Of a DNA stretch of 14,270 nt, positions 7,656-14,270 are shown one piece after another. Location: assembly GCA_002403905.1 (NCBI GenBank), contig DHIR01000127.1, forward strand, positions 5,103 to 19,372. Reading direction: 5' to 3'. The notes beneath the pieces are model-generated. The model saw only the letters and a program-made list of their open reading frames with translations. It was not told the origin of the DNA and searched no databases. Made by a program: the position numbers and the translations under genes. The stretch's first letter is position 1. Every line of letters begins with the position of its first letter. Source of the DNA: Mucilaginibacter sp. UBA4741. Its GTDB lineage: Bacteria; Bacteroidota; Bacteroidia; Sphingobacteriales; Sphingobacteriaceae.

Positions 7656-8809
7656 TGAGGCTGGCAATTATTACCACCCACCCTATACAATACTACGCAC
7701 CGGTGTTTAAACAATTGGCTAGACAGGTTGATGTTAAAGTTTTCTATACCTGGGGCGAAGCATCAATAGCTAAACACGATCCCGGCTTTGGTAAAACCAT
7801 ACAATGGGATATTGACTTGCTGGATGGTTATGATTATCAGTGGTTAAACAATACAGCTGCTGATCCGGGCTCACACCATTTTAACGGTATTGTTAATCCG
7901 GATATTATTGACTCAATAGAAGCCTGGCAGCCGGATACTATTTTAGTATATGGTTGGGCATATAAAAGTCATTTACAGGTGCTACGGCATTTTAAAAATA
8001 AACTACCGGTACTTTTCAGGGGCGATTCTATCCTACTCGATGAAAAGCCCGGCTTAAAAAACATGATTCGCTCCCTTTATTTAAAATGGGTATATAAACA
8101 TGTGGATTACGCCCTCTATACCGGGCTGAATAATAGAGCCTATTTTAAAAAGTATGGCTTGCAGAACAAGCAATTAGTTTTTGCTCCTCACGCTGTTGAT
8201 AATGACAGATTTGCTATAACAAGAGATAAAGAAGTAGCCTATTTAAAACAACAGCTTAATATTAATGCTGATAGCTTACTTATACTTTTTGCAGGTAAAT
8301 TGGAGTATAAAAAAGATCCCGCTCTATTACTCAAATCGTTTATTAATTTAGGTGCTGCTAATGTGCATTTGCTTTTTGTTGGTAATGGGGTATTAAGCAG
8401 CCAGCTAAAACAACAGGCTAATGCGTATCCAAATATCCATTTTATGGATTTTCAAAATCAAACCTACATGCCCGTTATTTACCAGGCTTGCGATATTTTT
8501 TGTTTGCCATCAAAAGGCCCCGGCGAAACCTGGGGCCTGGCTGTTAACGAAGCTATGGCCTGCGGAAAACCGGTTTTAGTATCCGATAAAGTTGGCTGCG
8601 CCGCAGATCTTGTAAAAAATAATATCAACGGTTATATACACAAAGCAGCGTCTGTTACCGATATTACCGAAAAATTGGCTTCCATGGTAAGCAGCGGAAA
8701 ATTTGCGCTAGCGCAAATGGGTAAAAACTCCAAACAGATAATAGAACAATGGAATTTTACAATCCAGGCCAATAATATTATAAATTATAAAAATGGAAGA
8801 AACCAGTAA
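7655..8809 (+). CDS. Family 4 glycosyltransferase
   Basis: A 384-residue GT4 enzyme. The N-terminal domain opens with RLAIITTHPIQYYAPVFKQL (2-21), a signature of a GT4 subgroup common in polysaccharide loci, and contains VYGWAYKSH (98-106) and LFRGDS (120-125). The C-terminal domain has FAGKLEYKKDP (212-222) as the GRxxxxKG equivalent. E291 and E299 of ETWGLAVNEAMACGKPV form the E-x7-E pair. The ATG overlaps the previous stop by 1 base. Its 3' end overlaps the polymerase gene by 17 bp and contains an exact 18-bp palindrome. It likely adds one sugar of the repeat unit; linkage and donor are not readable. Confidence 0.92.
   Translation: MRLAIITTHPIQYYAPVFKQLARQVDVKVFYTWGEASIAKHDPGFGKTIQWDIDLLDGYDYQWLNNTAADPGSHHFNGIVNPDIIDSIEAWQPDTILVYGWAYKSHLQVLRHFKNKLPVLFRGDSILLDEKPGLKNMIRSLYLKWVYKHVDYALYTGLNNRAYFKKYGLQNKQLVFAPHAVDNDRFAITRDKEVAYLKQQLNINADSLLILFAGKLEYKKDPALLLKSFINLGAANVHLLFVGNGVLSSQLKQQANAYPNIHFMDFQNQTYMPVIYQACDIFCLPSKGPGETWGLAVNEAMACGKPVLVSDKVGCAADLVKNNINGYIHKAASVTDITEKLASMVSSGKFALAQMGKNSKQIIEQWNFTIQANNIINYKNGRNQ
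8701..8718. repeat. Perfect 18-bp palindrome inside a GT4 gene
   Basis: The sequence ATTTGCGCTAGCGCAAAT is identical to its own reverse complement. It lies in codons 349-355 of the GT4 gene and ends 74 bp before the start of the polymerase gene. As RNA it could fold into a 7-bp stem with a CUAG loop. As DNA it resembles a site for a dimeric regulator. No function is shown. Confidence 0.5.
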
Positions 8810-10196
8810 CCCTTTTGAGCGATACCTGATATTATACCTTCCATGGGTATTGTCTATTCTGGCGCAGGGTTCTTCGGTAATATCTTATTTTATAGCCTGG
8901 CTTGGCTCGTTCTTTATATTTTTTGTATGTTATTCTGGTTGGTTAAAACCTTTACCAAAAGACAGAACTATAGCGGGGCAACTAATGCGGCCTATATTTT
9001 TAGTGCAAATAATATTTATAGGTTACATGGCATGCAGTTCTATATTTTACTTCTGTAATTTGCTAGGTTACATTGACATAAGTGGATACCTTTCCTTTAC
9101 AATAGATTATGATAACCTAGACCTTGCTGCCCAATGCCAGCGATATTATGTTTTAGGACATGCAGCATTTGCTACAGGCCTTATTTTATGTATGAAATAC
9201 CCTATTAAACAAAAGTATAAGGTTGAGAGCCAAAAACTGGCTAATATTTTACTGGTTATGGCTATTGTACTCCTTCCGCTGTCATACTTAGCTGCGCATG
9301 TTAACGGTTTGTTGCAGTTTAGTTTTCAATTTACAGCATTGAGTTTTATTGCGGGTACGATGGCATTAGCATTTGCAATTCCTTTAAATAAAGTTTTTAA
9401 CACTCTGTTTTGTCTGCTTTTATACCTCTCCAACTTTTACCAGGCTTTAACATCGGGTTTTAAAGAACCCATAATTATTAGCATAATGGTATTAGGGATT
9501 TTTTTATACCCTACCTATAAAAGAATTGTATTAATGACATTTATACCGGCATTATTAATATTACTCATGTATTTGCCAACTTATAACCATATCTATCGCG
9601 AAAACGCATGGGGGGACAATGTTGATGCTGATGATGCTTATAAAATAGCGCTTGATGCAGCACTTAATGACCAAACTCAAGAAGAAACAAACTGGGGCTT
9701 TTTAGTGTACAGATTGAGCGAGATAGATATGTTTACGGGCTTTGTAAAATCGACACCGCAATATATCGACTATTATGGCTTTAACCTGGTAGAACAAGCT
9801 ATAACCGTAGTAGTACCACGTATATTCTGGCCTGGCAAACCCAGTACTGAAGCGTTAGTTATGGAGCGTGTATATAATTCTGGGGTTATACGGCGGGGAT
9901 CAAATGTTTCGGCCAAACCTGCTTATATAGTTGATAGTTATCTGTCAGGCGGGGCGCTTGGCGTGTTTTTGGCATTATTTGTTTATGGCGCGGCAGTGCA
10001 ATTAATATCGCAAAAAGCAGAACAGTTGTTTGGCGGTTACATTTTAGGTACCGCATTAATATTTTCGGGATTGTTCCAGATACTTTGGCGCGGTTTAAGC
10101 TTTGAATTTTTATTGAACTCTGTTTTCTGGAGCTATATTACCATGATCATTTTACATAAGGTATTAAAAGCTCAAAATATTTTAGAAGACGTTTGA
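8793..10196 (+). CDS. Wzy-like oligosaccharide repeat-unit polymerase
   Basis: A 467-residue polytopic membrane protein, about the usual length of O-antigen/capsule polymerases. Roughly ten or more hydrophobic segments are visible, for example at about 13-25, 28-48, 66-92, 119-134, 149-169, 175-196, 203-217, 226-240, 246-262, 384-402, 415-430 and 438-455. A large polar region at about 263-380 fits the periplasmic catalytic loop of Wzy proteins. It holds FLVYRLSEID (303-312) and VPRIFWPGKPS (341-351); PRxxWPxKP is a common marker of these polymerases. SGFKEP (221-226) is another conserved spot. Known Wzy proteins join lipid-linked repeat units at the periplasmic face. The exosortase three genes downstream suggests the exosortase Y-associated Wzy-like family, a name I recall and could not check. 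The ATG overlaps the previous gene by 17 bp. Confidence 0.85.
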   Translation: MEETSNPFERYLILYLPWVLSILAQGSSVISYFIAWLGSFFIFFVCYSGWLKPLPKDRTIAGQLMRPIFLVQIIFIGYMACSSIFYFCNLLGYIDISGYLSFTIDYDNLDLAAQCQRYYVLGHAAFATGLILCMKYPIKQKYKVESQKLANILLVMAIVLLPLSYLAAHVNGLLQFSFQFTALSFIAGTMALAFAIPLNKVFNTLFCLLLYLSNFYQALTSGFKEPIIISIMVLGIFLYPTYKRIVLMTFIPALLILLMYLPTYNHIYRENAWGDNVDADDAYKIALDAALNDQTQEETNWGFLVYRLSEIDMFTGFVKSTPQYIDYYGFNLVEQAITVVVPRIFWPGKPSTEALVMERVYNSGVIRRGSNVSAKPAYIVDSYLSGGALGVFLALFVYGAAVQLISQKAEQLFGGYILGTALIFSGLFQILWRGLSFEFLLNSVFWSYITMIILHKVLKAQNILEDV

Positions 10197-11332
10197 AAAT
10201 ACTACAAATTAATGCCTCGTATAAACCGGCCTATATTTACGGCGGGCCAACCATGTCTGTAGCTAAACTAAGCGAGCAATTGGTAAAAGCAGGTTGTAAT
10301 GTGGTGGTTTTTACAACTACGGCTAATGGTAAGCATGAACTGCCCGTTACCCCAAATACTTCGGCGTTAATAGATGGCGTTAACGTAACTTACTTTAAAC
10401 GCATAACAAAAGATCATAGTCATTTCTCTCCCGGCCTATTAATTAGGTTATGGAAAGATGTGCGCACGTTCGACATCGTACATATACATGCCTGGTGGAA
10501 CCTGGTTTCGGTATTGTCGGCATTCATCGCGTTAGTAAGAAAAGTACCGGTAGTTATTTCTCCGCGTGGTACGTTGAGTTCTTATTCCTTCAACAATAAA
10601 AATAGTCTGTTTAAAAATTTGCTGCATAGCATATTGGGCAAACGTTTATTAAATAAGTCATACATACATGCGACATCGCCTGCCGAACAAAAAACGCTGA
10701 CAGAAATCATAATGCCGCGTATGATATTTGATATCCCCAATTTTGTTAAAATAGCTCCACTATCACCCCAAAGAACACAAGCCGGGCCGGTTTTAAAACT
10801 GCTTTTTTTATCAAGGATCGAGGAGAAAAAAGGGTTGGATATTTTACTGCATGCCTTGCCCCATATAAATGCACCCTATCATTTAACTATTGCAGGCGAT
10901 GGTGATGCGGACTATATTGCCCTGTTAAAAAATATTGCCCACTATAATTTAAGCGGTGATAATATTAGCTGGATAGGTTTTCAAAATCAAAACAAGTTTG
11001 ATGTTTTTACTGCTCATCAATTATTGATACTACCATCCTATAATGAAAACTTTGGCAACGTTGTTATTGAAAGCCTTAGTGCTGGTACACCGGTGTTGAT
11101 AAGCGAACATGTTGGCCTGGCAGATTATGTACTTAACAACAACCTGGGCTGGCTATGCCAAACAACCCCCGAATCTGTAAGTGAGGTAATAAATAATATT
11201 GCGGCCAACCAAATGGATAAATTAGCAGATATTAGCACTTATGCTCCGGCAATTATTCACCGGGATTTTGATGACGATCAGCTAGTAAAGAAATATATAG
11301 ATATGTATCAGCAAATTATTAACCATGGCTGA
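10193..11332 (+). CDS. Family 4 glycosyltransferase
   Basis: A 379-residue GT4 enzyme. The N-terminal domain has KILQINASYKPAYIYGGPT (2-20) with the GG loop at 17-18, HIHAWWN (98-104), and ISPRGTLSSYS (122-132), a segment typical of GT4 enzymes acting on polysaccharide intermediates. The C-terminal domain has FLSRIEEKKGLDIL (205-218). E285 and E293 in ENFGNVVIESLSAGTPV form the E-x7-E motif. The start is TTG at 10193 and overlaps the polymerase stop as TTGA. The strand MKILQIN begins exactly there and no ATG is near, so the start is well supported. Its place directly after the polymerase fits the XrtY-associated glycosyltransferase XYAG1, a family name I recall but cannot confirm here. Confidence 0.92.
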   Translation: MKILQINASYKPAYIYGGPTMSVAKLSEQLVKAGCNVVVFTTTANGKHELPVTPNTSALIDGVNVTYFKRITKDHSHFSPGLLIRLWKDVRTFDIVHIHAWWNLVSVLSAFIALVRKVPVVISPRGTLSSYSFNNKNSLFKNLLHSILGKRLLNKSYIHATSPAEQKTLTEIIMPRMIFDIPNFVKIAPLSPQRTQAGPVLKLLFLSRIEEKKGLDILLHALPHINAPYHLTIAGDGDADYIALLKNIAHYNLSGDNISWIGFQNQNKFDVFTAHQLLILPSYNENFGNVVIESLSAGTPVLISEHVGLADYVLNNNLGWLCQTTPESVSEVINNIAANQMDKLADISTYAPAIIHRDFDDDQLVKKYIDMYQQIINHG

Positions 11333-11945
11333 CTATAAAGATTACGGTTTCCAGGTTAGCGCCCCGGCACATACATTTAGTTATTTGCAGGAGCCCTTAC
11401 TGGGCATGTTAGATAAAAACACCAATAAATGCATACTCGACCTTGGTTGTGGTAATGGCTACCTGGTTAATTTTTTGTTGGTCAATGGCTATAATGCTTT
11501 TGGTACCGATGCCTCCGCAGAAGGCATAGCTATTTCCCGCCAGACAAATGCAGACAGGTTTTACCTACAGGATCTATCTACTGATAAACTACCTGTAGAA
11601 TTGCAAGATCAGCTGTTTGATACCGTTATATCAACCGAGGTCATAGAGCATTTATATGATCCGGAAGGCTTTATAAATTTTTGTAAGCAGATAATAATTA
11701 GTGGCGGCGAAATTATCATAACAACCCCTTATCACGGTTATTTAAAAAACCTGATGTTAAGCATATTTAATAAATGGGATACACACTTAAACCCAATGTG
11801 GCATGGCGGCCATATTAAAATGTGGTCGAGAAAAACTTTGAGCAACGCATTAATAAATGCAGGTTTTACCCATGTTGAATTTAAAGGTTGCGGCAGAATG
11901 CCTTATTTTTGGAAATCCATGATTATTAAAGCAAAGCTGATTTGA
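11325..11945 (+). CDS. Class I SAM-dependent methyltransferase, UbiG-like
   Basis: A compact 206-residue methyltransferase. Motif I is ILDLGCGNGYLV (37-48). TDAS (61-64) supplies the acidic residue that contacts the SAM ribose. FDTVISTEVIEHLYDPEGF (98-116) is the motif II/post-motif region typical of UbiG-type O-methyltransferases, and GGEIIITTPYHG (127-138) is motif III. HGGHIKMWSRKTL (160-172) recurs in methyltransferases encoded in glycan loci. There is no signal peptide or membrane segment, so it should act in the cytoplasm, probably on a sugar hydroxyl or a lipid-linked intermediate (inferred from neighbours). The ATG overlaps the preceding gene by 8 bp, and the stop overlaps the next start as TTGA. 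Confidence 0.9.
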   Translation: MADYKDYGFQVSAPAHTFSYLQEPLLGMLDKNTNKCILDLGCGNGYLVNFLLVNGYNAFGTDASAEGIAISRQTNADRFYLQDLSTDKLPVELQDQLFDTVISTEVIEHLYDPEGFINFCKQIIISGGEIIITTPYHGYLKNLMLSIFNKWDTHLNPMWHGGHIKMWSRKTLSNALINAGFTHVEFKGCGRMPYFWKSMIIKAKLI

Positions 11946-12814
11946 ACGCACCCTACTCATTTATTATTTTAACTTATAACGAAGAGCAGCATTTGCCGCG
12001 TTTCCTGGCATCTATAGCGGGTTTAAATGCGCCGGTTTTTATTGTGGACTCGGGTAGTACTGATGCTACGGTTAAAATTGGTGAGGAGTTTGGCGCTAAG
12101 TTTATATATAATGCATTCCAAAACCATCCAACACAATGGGATTTCGCTTTAAAAAACTGCCCCGTACAAACATCATGGGTAATTTGTCTGGATGCGGACC
12201 AGGCTGTGACACCCGAACTAAAACAACTTTTAATAAATTTCAAAAACGAAGATCATATAGGGATAGATGGCATTTACTTTAACCGCAAAAACTTTTTTAA
12301 AGGCAGGTGGATAAAACATGGCGGGTATTACCCATTTTATTTGCTGAAGATGTTTAGGTACGGCATTGGCTATTCGGACATCACAGAAAAAATGGATCAT
12401 CGTTTTGTTGTGCCCGGCAAAACAGAAATATGGAAGAATGGGTACCTGCTGGAAGAAAATTTAAAAGAAAACAATATTAGCTTTTGGATAGCTAAGCACA
12501 ACCGTTACAGCGATTTAGTTGCAGAACAAGAGGTGGAACGTATGCAATCGCGGGCCATACAGACGGAAAAACCTGCATTTTGGGGTTCACCAAATGAGCA
12601 AAAGGCATGGTTTAAAAAAATTTGGTGGAAACTGCCGCGCTATGTGCGCCCAATGCTATACTTTACACAACGGATGATCTTTCAGTTAGGTATTTTAGAT
12701 GGACGTAATGGTATCATATTTCATTTTTTACAGGGATTTTGGTTCAGGTTAATTATTGACATTAAGATTGACGAGATATTAAAGCAACAAAATGATACCC
12801 AGCAAGCAAAATAA
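11942..12814 (+). CDS. Family 2 glycosyltransferase, WaaE/KdtX-like
   Basis: A 290-residue GT2 enzyme of the group that includes the LPS-core beta-1,4-glucosyltransferase WaaE/KdtX. It shows SFIILTYNEEQHLPR (6-20), VDSGSTD (35-41) for nucleotide binding, and CLDADQAVTPEL (82-93) with the DxD metal site. RKNFFKGRWIKHGGYYPFYLLKMFR follows, a run typical of WaaE relatives. The C-terminal part (about 230-280) is aromatic and hydrophobic and may lie on the membrane. The start is TTG at 11942, overlapping the previous stop as TTGA. The first strand starts five residues later and no closer ATG exists. The stop lies 23 bp inside the exosortase gene. Core-LPS function should not be assumed from the resemblance; the context indicates an exported polysaccharide. 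Confidence 0.9.
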   Translation: MNAPYSFIILTYNEEQHLPRFLASIAGLNAPVFIVDSGSTDATVKIGEEFGAKFIYNAFQNHPTQWDFALKNCPVQTSWVICLDADQAVTPELKQLLINFKNEDHIGIDGIYFNRKNFFKGRWIKHGGYYPFYLLKMFRYGIGYSDITEKMDHRFVVPGKTEIWKNGYLLEENLKENNISFWIAKHNRYSDLVAEQEVERMQSRAIQTEKPAFWGSPNEQKAWFKKIWWKLPRYVRPMLYFTQRMIFQLGILDGRNGIIFHFLQGFWFRLIIDIKIDEILKQQNDTQQAK

Positions 12815-13337
12815 TCCTATAAAGTTTGCGGCATGGTTCATCGGCCTATTTTTGGCGTTTTACTATTTTAATATTATGTTTTTTGGTATTACCAGCCCTG
12901 GTAAGCATTACAGTCCATTTTTAGCCGAATATTTAAACTACATAGCTGCGCTGCGATGGTTGTTGCTGCATTGCAGCGCAGCTATTTTAAAATGGTTTGG
13001 TTTTACCGCTATAACAAACGAATATGAATTATTAGTAGCTGGGCATGGTTATATCCAATTAGTTTACTCTTGCCTGGGTTTAGGTGTAATAAGTTTTTTT
13101 ACCGCTTTTGTACTGGCTTATCCCAAACCGCACAATCAAAAAATTATATTTTTACTATCAGGAATAGTAGCTATCGAGTTTTTAAATGTATTGCGTTTTG
13201 TATTGCTTGCCCTATTTTGGACCAAAAAGAATGATGTAATTATTGACCATCACACCATTTTTAATATATTGATCTATATTATTATTAGCATTAGCCTGTA
13301 CTTTTGGGTAAAAAATGATGTTGCCATAGAGAATTAA
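12792..13337 (+). CDS. Exosortase/archaeosortase family protein (probably XrtY type)
   Basis: A 181-residue multi-pass membrane protein with hydrophobic segments at about 12-33, 50-70, 87-110, 117-143 and 156-173. The conserved active-site trio of the exosortase/archaeosortase superfamily is visible: Cys94 in YSCLGLGV (92-99), Arg135 in LNVLRFVLLA (131-140), and a His at 153 or 154 in DHHTIFN (152-158). Known members act like transpeptidases, cutting proteins that carry a C-terminal PEP-CTERM-like signal. There is no EpsI-type extra domain. No protein in the window has a sorting signal, so the substrate must lie elsewhere. The setting beside a Wzy-like protein, GT4 and WcaF-like genes suggests the Bacteroidota type called XrtY, an inference from context. 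The ATG overlaps the preceding gene by 23 bp. The gene contains an unusually long hairpin at 12942-12985. Confidence 0.87.
   Translation: MIPSKQNNPIKFAAWFIGLFLAFYYFNIMFFGITSPGKHYSPFLAEYLNYIAALRWLLLHCSAAILKWFGFTAITNEYELLVAGHGYIQLVYSCLGLGVISFFTAFVLAYPKPHNQKIIFLLSGIVAIEFLNVLRFVLLALFWTKKNDVIIDHHTIFNILIYIIISISLYFWVKNDVAIEN
12942..12985 (+). other. 17-bp-arm inverted repeat (hairpin) inside the exosortase gene
   Basis: The left arm ATAGCTGCGCTGCGATG (12942-12958) pairs with the right arm CATTGCAGCGCAGCTAT (12969-12985) through 16 Watson-Crick pairs and one G-U wobble (12955 with 12972). The loop is 10 nt. The right arm ends in the first T of TTTT, followed by AAAA. It encodes residues 51-65 of the exosortase. 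A stable mRNA stem is expected here; a role as attenuator or cleavage site is only a guess. Confidence 0.6.
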
Positions 13338-13338
13338 T

Positions 13339-13893
13339 ATGCAAAAAAAAGCAGATCTGGTATTGTACAATAATTACCCCTATAATCCGGGTGGCAATTT
13401 TATAAAACGAATATTATGGCATTATATAAGCGCCTTAGTTTTTAAAACCAGCTTGTTCCCGTTTTATTGGATCAAGAACTTTTTACTGCGCTTGTTTGGC
13501 GCCAAATTAGGTAACATGGTCGAAATTAAGCCATGTGTAAACATAAAATATCCCTGGAATCTTACTATTGGTGATGAAGTTTGGATAGGCGAAAATGTTT
13601 GGATAGACAACCTTGTTATGGTTACTATGGGCTCAAATATTTGTATATCACAAGGTGTAATCTTGTTAACCGGAAGCCATAATTATAAAATTCCTTCATT
13701 TGATTTGATAACCGGTACTATAGTATTGGAAGATGGTGTTTGGCTTGGCGCAATGTCTATCGTTAATAAAGGAATTACCGTGGCTTCGCATGCTATACTT
13801 GCCAGCGGTTCGGTTGCAACAAAAAACCTGGAACCGTATTCAATTTATCAAGGCAACCCTGCGGTAAAAATTCGTGAGCGGGTTATAAGCTAA
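13339..13893 (+). CDS. WcaF-like polysaccharide O-acetyltransferase (left-handed beta-helix)
   Basis: A 184-residue acetyltransferase of the hexapeptide-repeat superfamily, close in length and layout to the colanic acid acetyltransferase WcaF. A short amphipathic N-terminal region (about 20-55) precedes the beta-helix. Hexapeptide turns are visible from about residue 56 (AKLGNMVEIKP) through LTIGDEVWIGENVWID (75-90), VTMGSNICISQGVILL (95-110) and the later coils GVWLGAMSIVNKGITVASHAILASGSVATK. H114 in LTGSHNY is the expected catalytic His. GNPAVKI (172-178) is the usual C-terminal acetyl-CoA-site ending. The enzyme should transfer acetyl from acetyl-CoA to a sugar of the repeat unit in the cytoplasm. 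It starts 1 bp after the exosortase stop and is the last gene of the cluster. Its stop is only 2 bp from the stop of the opposing obg gene. Confidence 0.9.
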   Translation: MQKKADLVLYNNYPYNPGGNFIKRILWHYISALVFKTSLFPFYWIKNFLLRLFGAKLGNMVEIKPCVNIKYPWNLTIGDEVWIGENVWIDNLVMVTMGSNICISQGVILLTGSHNYKIPSFDLITGTIVLEDGVWLGAMSIVNKGITVASHAILASGSVATKNLEPYSIYQGNPAVKIRERVIS

Positions 13894-13895
13894 GG

Positions 13896-14270
13896 TTATT
13901 GATTATTGATCTCCCGCCAAAGTATATCCTTCAATTCATCAATATTTTGCTGAGCCACTGACGATATAAAGATGGACGGAATATCAGCCGGAATATCTTT
14001 TTTCATTTCAACCCTCAACTCCTCGTCCAGCATATCCGATTTTGTTATAGCCAATACGCGCGGTTTATGCATGAGTTCCGGGTTATATTCGTTCAGCTCT
14101 TTCAATAATATATCATACTCTTCCTTTATGGTACGGGCCGTATCCGCGGGTACCATAAACAACAATACGGCATTACGCTCAATATGCTTCAAAAAGCGGA
14201 TACCCAACCCTTTTCCTTTTGACGCCCCTTCAATAATTCCCGGAATATCAGCCATAACAAACGATTTGTT
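13896..14270 (-). CDS. obg: GTPase Obg (CgtA), C-terminal part
   Basis: The window edge cuts this gene. Reading leftward from 14270, the frame starts [16 protein letters not shown] and runs 124 codons to a stop at 13896-13898, so the ATG at 14255 is internal. DIPG is the G3 (Walker B) motif and [11 protein letters not shown] is the switch II signature specific to Obg proteins. TKSD is the G4 guanine-specificity motif with Thr in place of Asn, as I recall for Bacteroidota Obg, and ISSVA is G5. The glycine-rich Obg domain and the G1/G2 motifs lie beyond the edge. There is no C-terminal OCT domain, in keeping with the short form of the family. Obg is an essential ribosome-assembly and stress GTPase, unrelated to the polysaccharide cluster; it marks the chromosomal boundary of the cluster. 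Confidence 0.95.
   Translation of the reverse strand, partial: NKSFVMADIPGIIEGASKGKGLGIRFLKHIERNAVLLFMVPADTARTIKEEYDILLKELNEYNPELMHKPRVLAITKSDMLDEELRVEMKKDIPADIPSIFISSVAQQNIDELKDILWREINNQ

Noticed and set aside
8843..9058. 71-codon + strand frame with hydrophobic residues
   Set aside because: It is a shifted frame of the polymerase gene's first membrane segments; the hydrophobicity comes from T-rich codons.
12942..12985. Hairpin read as a normal operon terminator
   Set aside because: It sits in the middle of an intact exosortase frame, and only TTTT follows before AAAA, so full termination here would destroy the gene's expression. It is kept as an unexplained structure instead.
1..14270. 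CRISPR arrays, tRNA or rRNA genes, insertion sequences, attachment sites
   Set aside because: No regularly spaced direct repeats, no tRNA-like cloverleaf, no transposase-like protein and no terminal inverted repeats were seen. Almost all of the window is accounted for by coding sequence.

Overview
This window carries a large surface- or exopolysaccharide biosynthesis cluster from a member of the Bacteroidota. A sphingobacterium of the Mucilaginibacter/Pedobacter type is my best guess. The guess rests on the AT-rich codon use, the absence of clear Shine-Dalgarno sequences, the Obg fragment at the right edge (TKSD in place of the textbook NKxD motif), and the pairing of an exosortase-family protein with a Wzy-like polymerase and a WcaF-type acetyltransferase. 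The genus is inferred, not shown.

Layout. Thirteen intact genes and the tail of a fourteenth run on the + strand from the left edge to 13893. The left block (1-4878) holds the end of an acyltransferase-3 membrane protein, a GT-A/GT8-like transferase, a GT2 transferase, two GT-B transferases and a small SAM-dependent methyltransferase. A 282-bp gap (4879-5160) then interrupts the otherwise tight packing. It contains a 63-codon open frame that looks like the middle of a decayed acyltransferase-3 gene. The right block (5161-13893) has no intergenic gap longer than 1 bp: three GT-B transferases, a multi-pass Wzy-like polymerase, a GT4 transferase, a second methyltransferase, a WaaE-like GT2 transferase, an exosortase-family protein and a WcaF-like acetyltransferase. 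On the - strand, the 3' part of obg (ribosome-associated GTPase) converges on the cluster, with only 2 bp between the two stop codons.

How the genes work together (inference). Nine glycosyltransferases would build an oligosaccharide unit on a lipid carrier at the inner face of the membrane. The two methyltransferases and the acetyltransferase(s) would decorate it, and the Wzy-like protein would polymerise units at the periplasmic face. The exosortase has an intact Cys/Arg/His set (C94, R135, H153 or H154). It suggests that some protein with a C-terminal sorting signal, encoded outside this window, is cleaved and possibly joined to the product. No priming phosphoglycosyltransferase, Wzx flippase, Wza/Wzc export protein or sorting-signal protein is visible here, so the locus must extend to the left or rely on distant genes.

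Non-gene structure worth attention: a 17-bp-arm hairpin inside the exosortase gene (12942-12985), an exact 18-bp palindrome inside a glycosyltransferase gene just upstream of the polymerase (8701-8718), and repeated use of TTG start codons overlapping the preceding stop.
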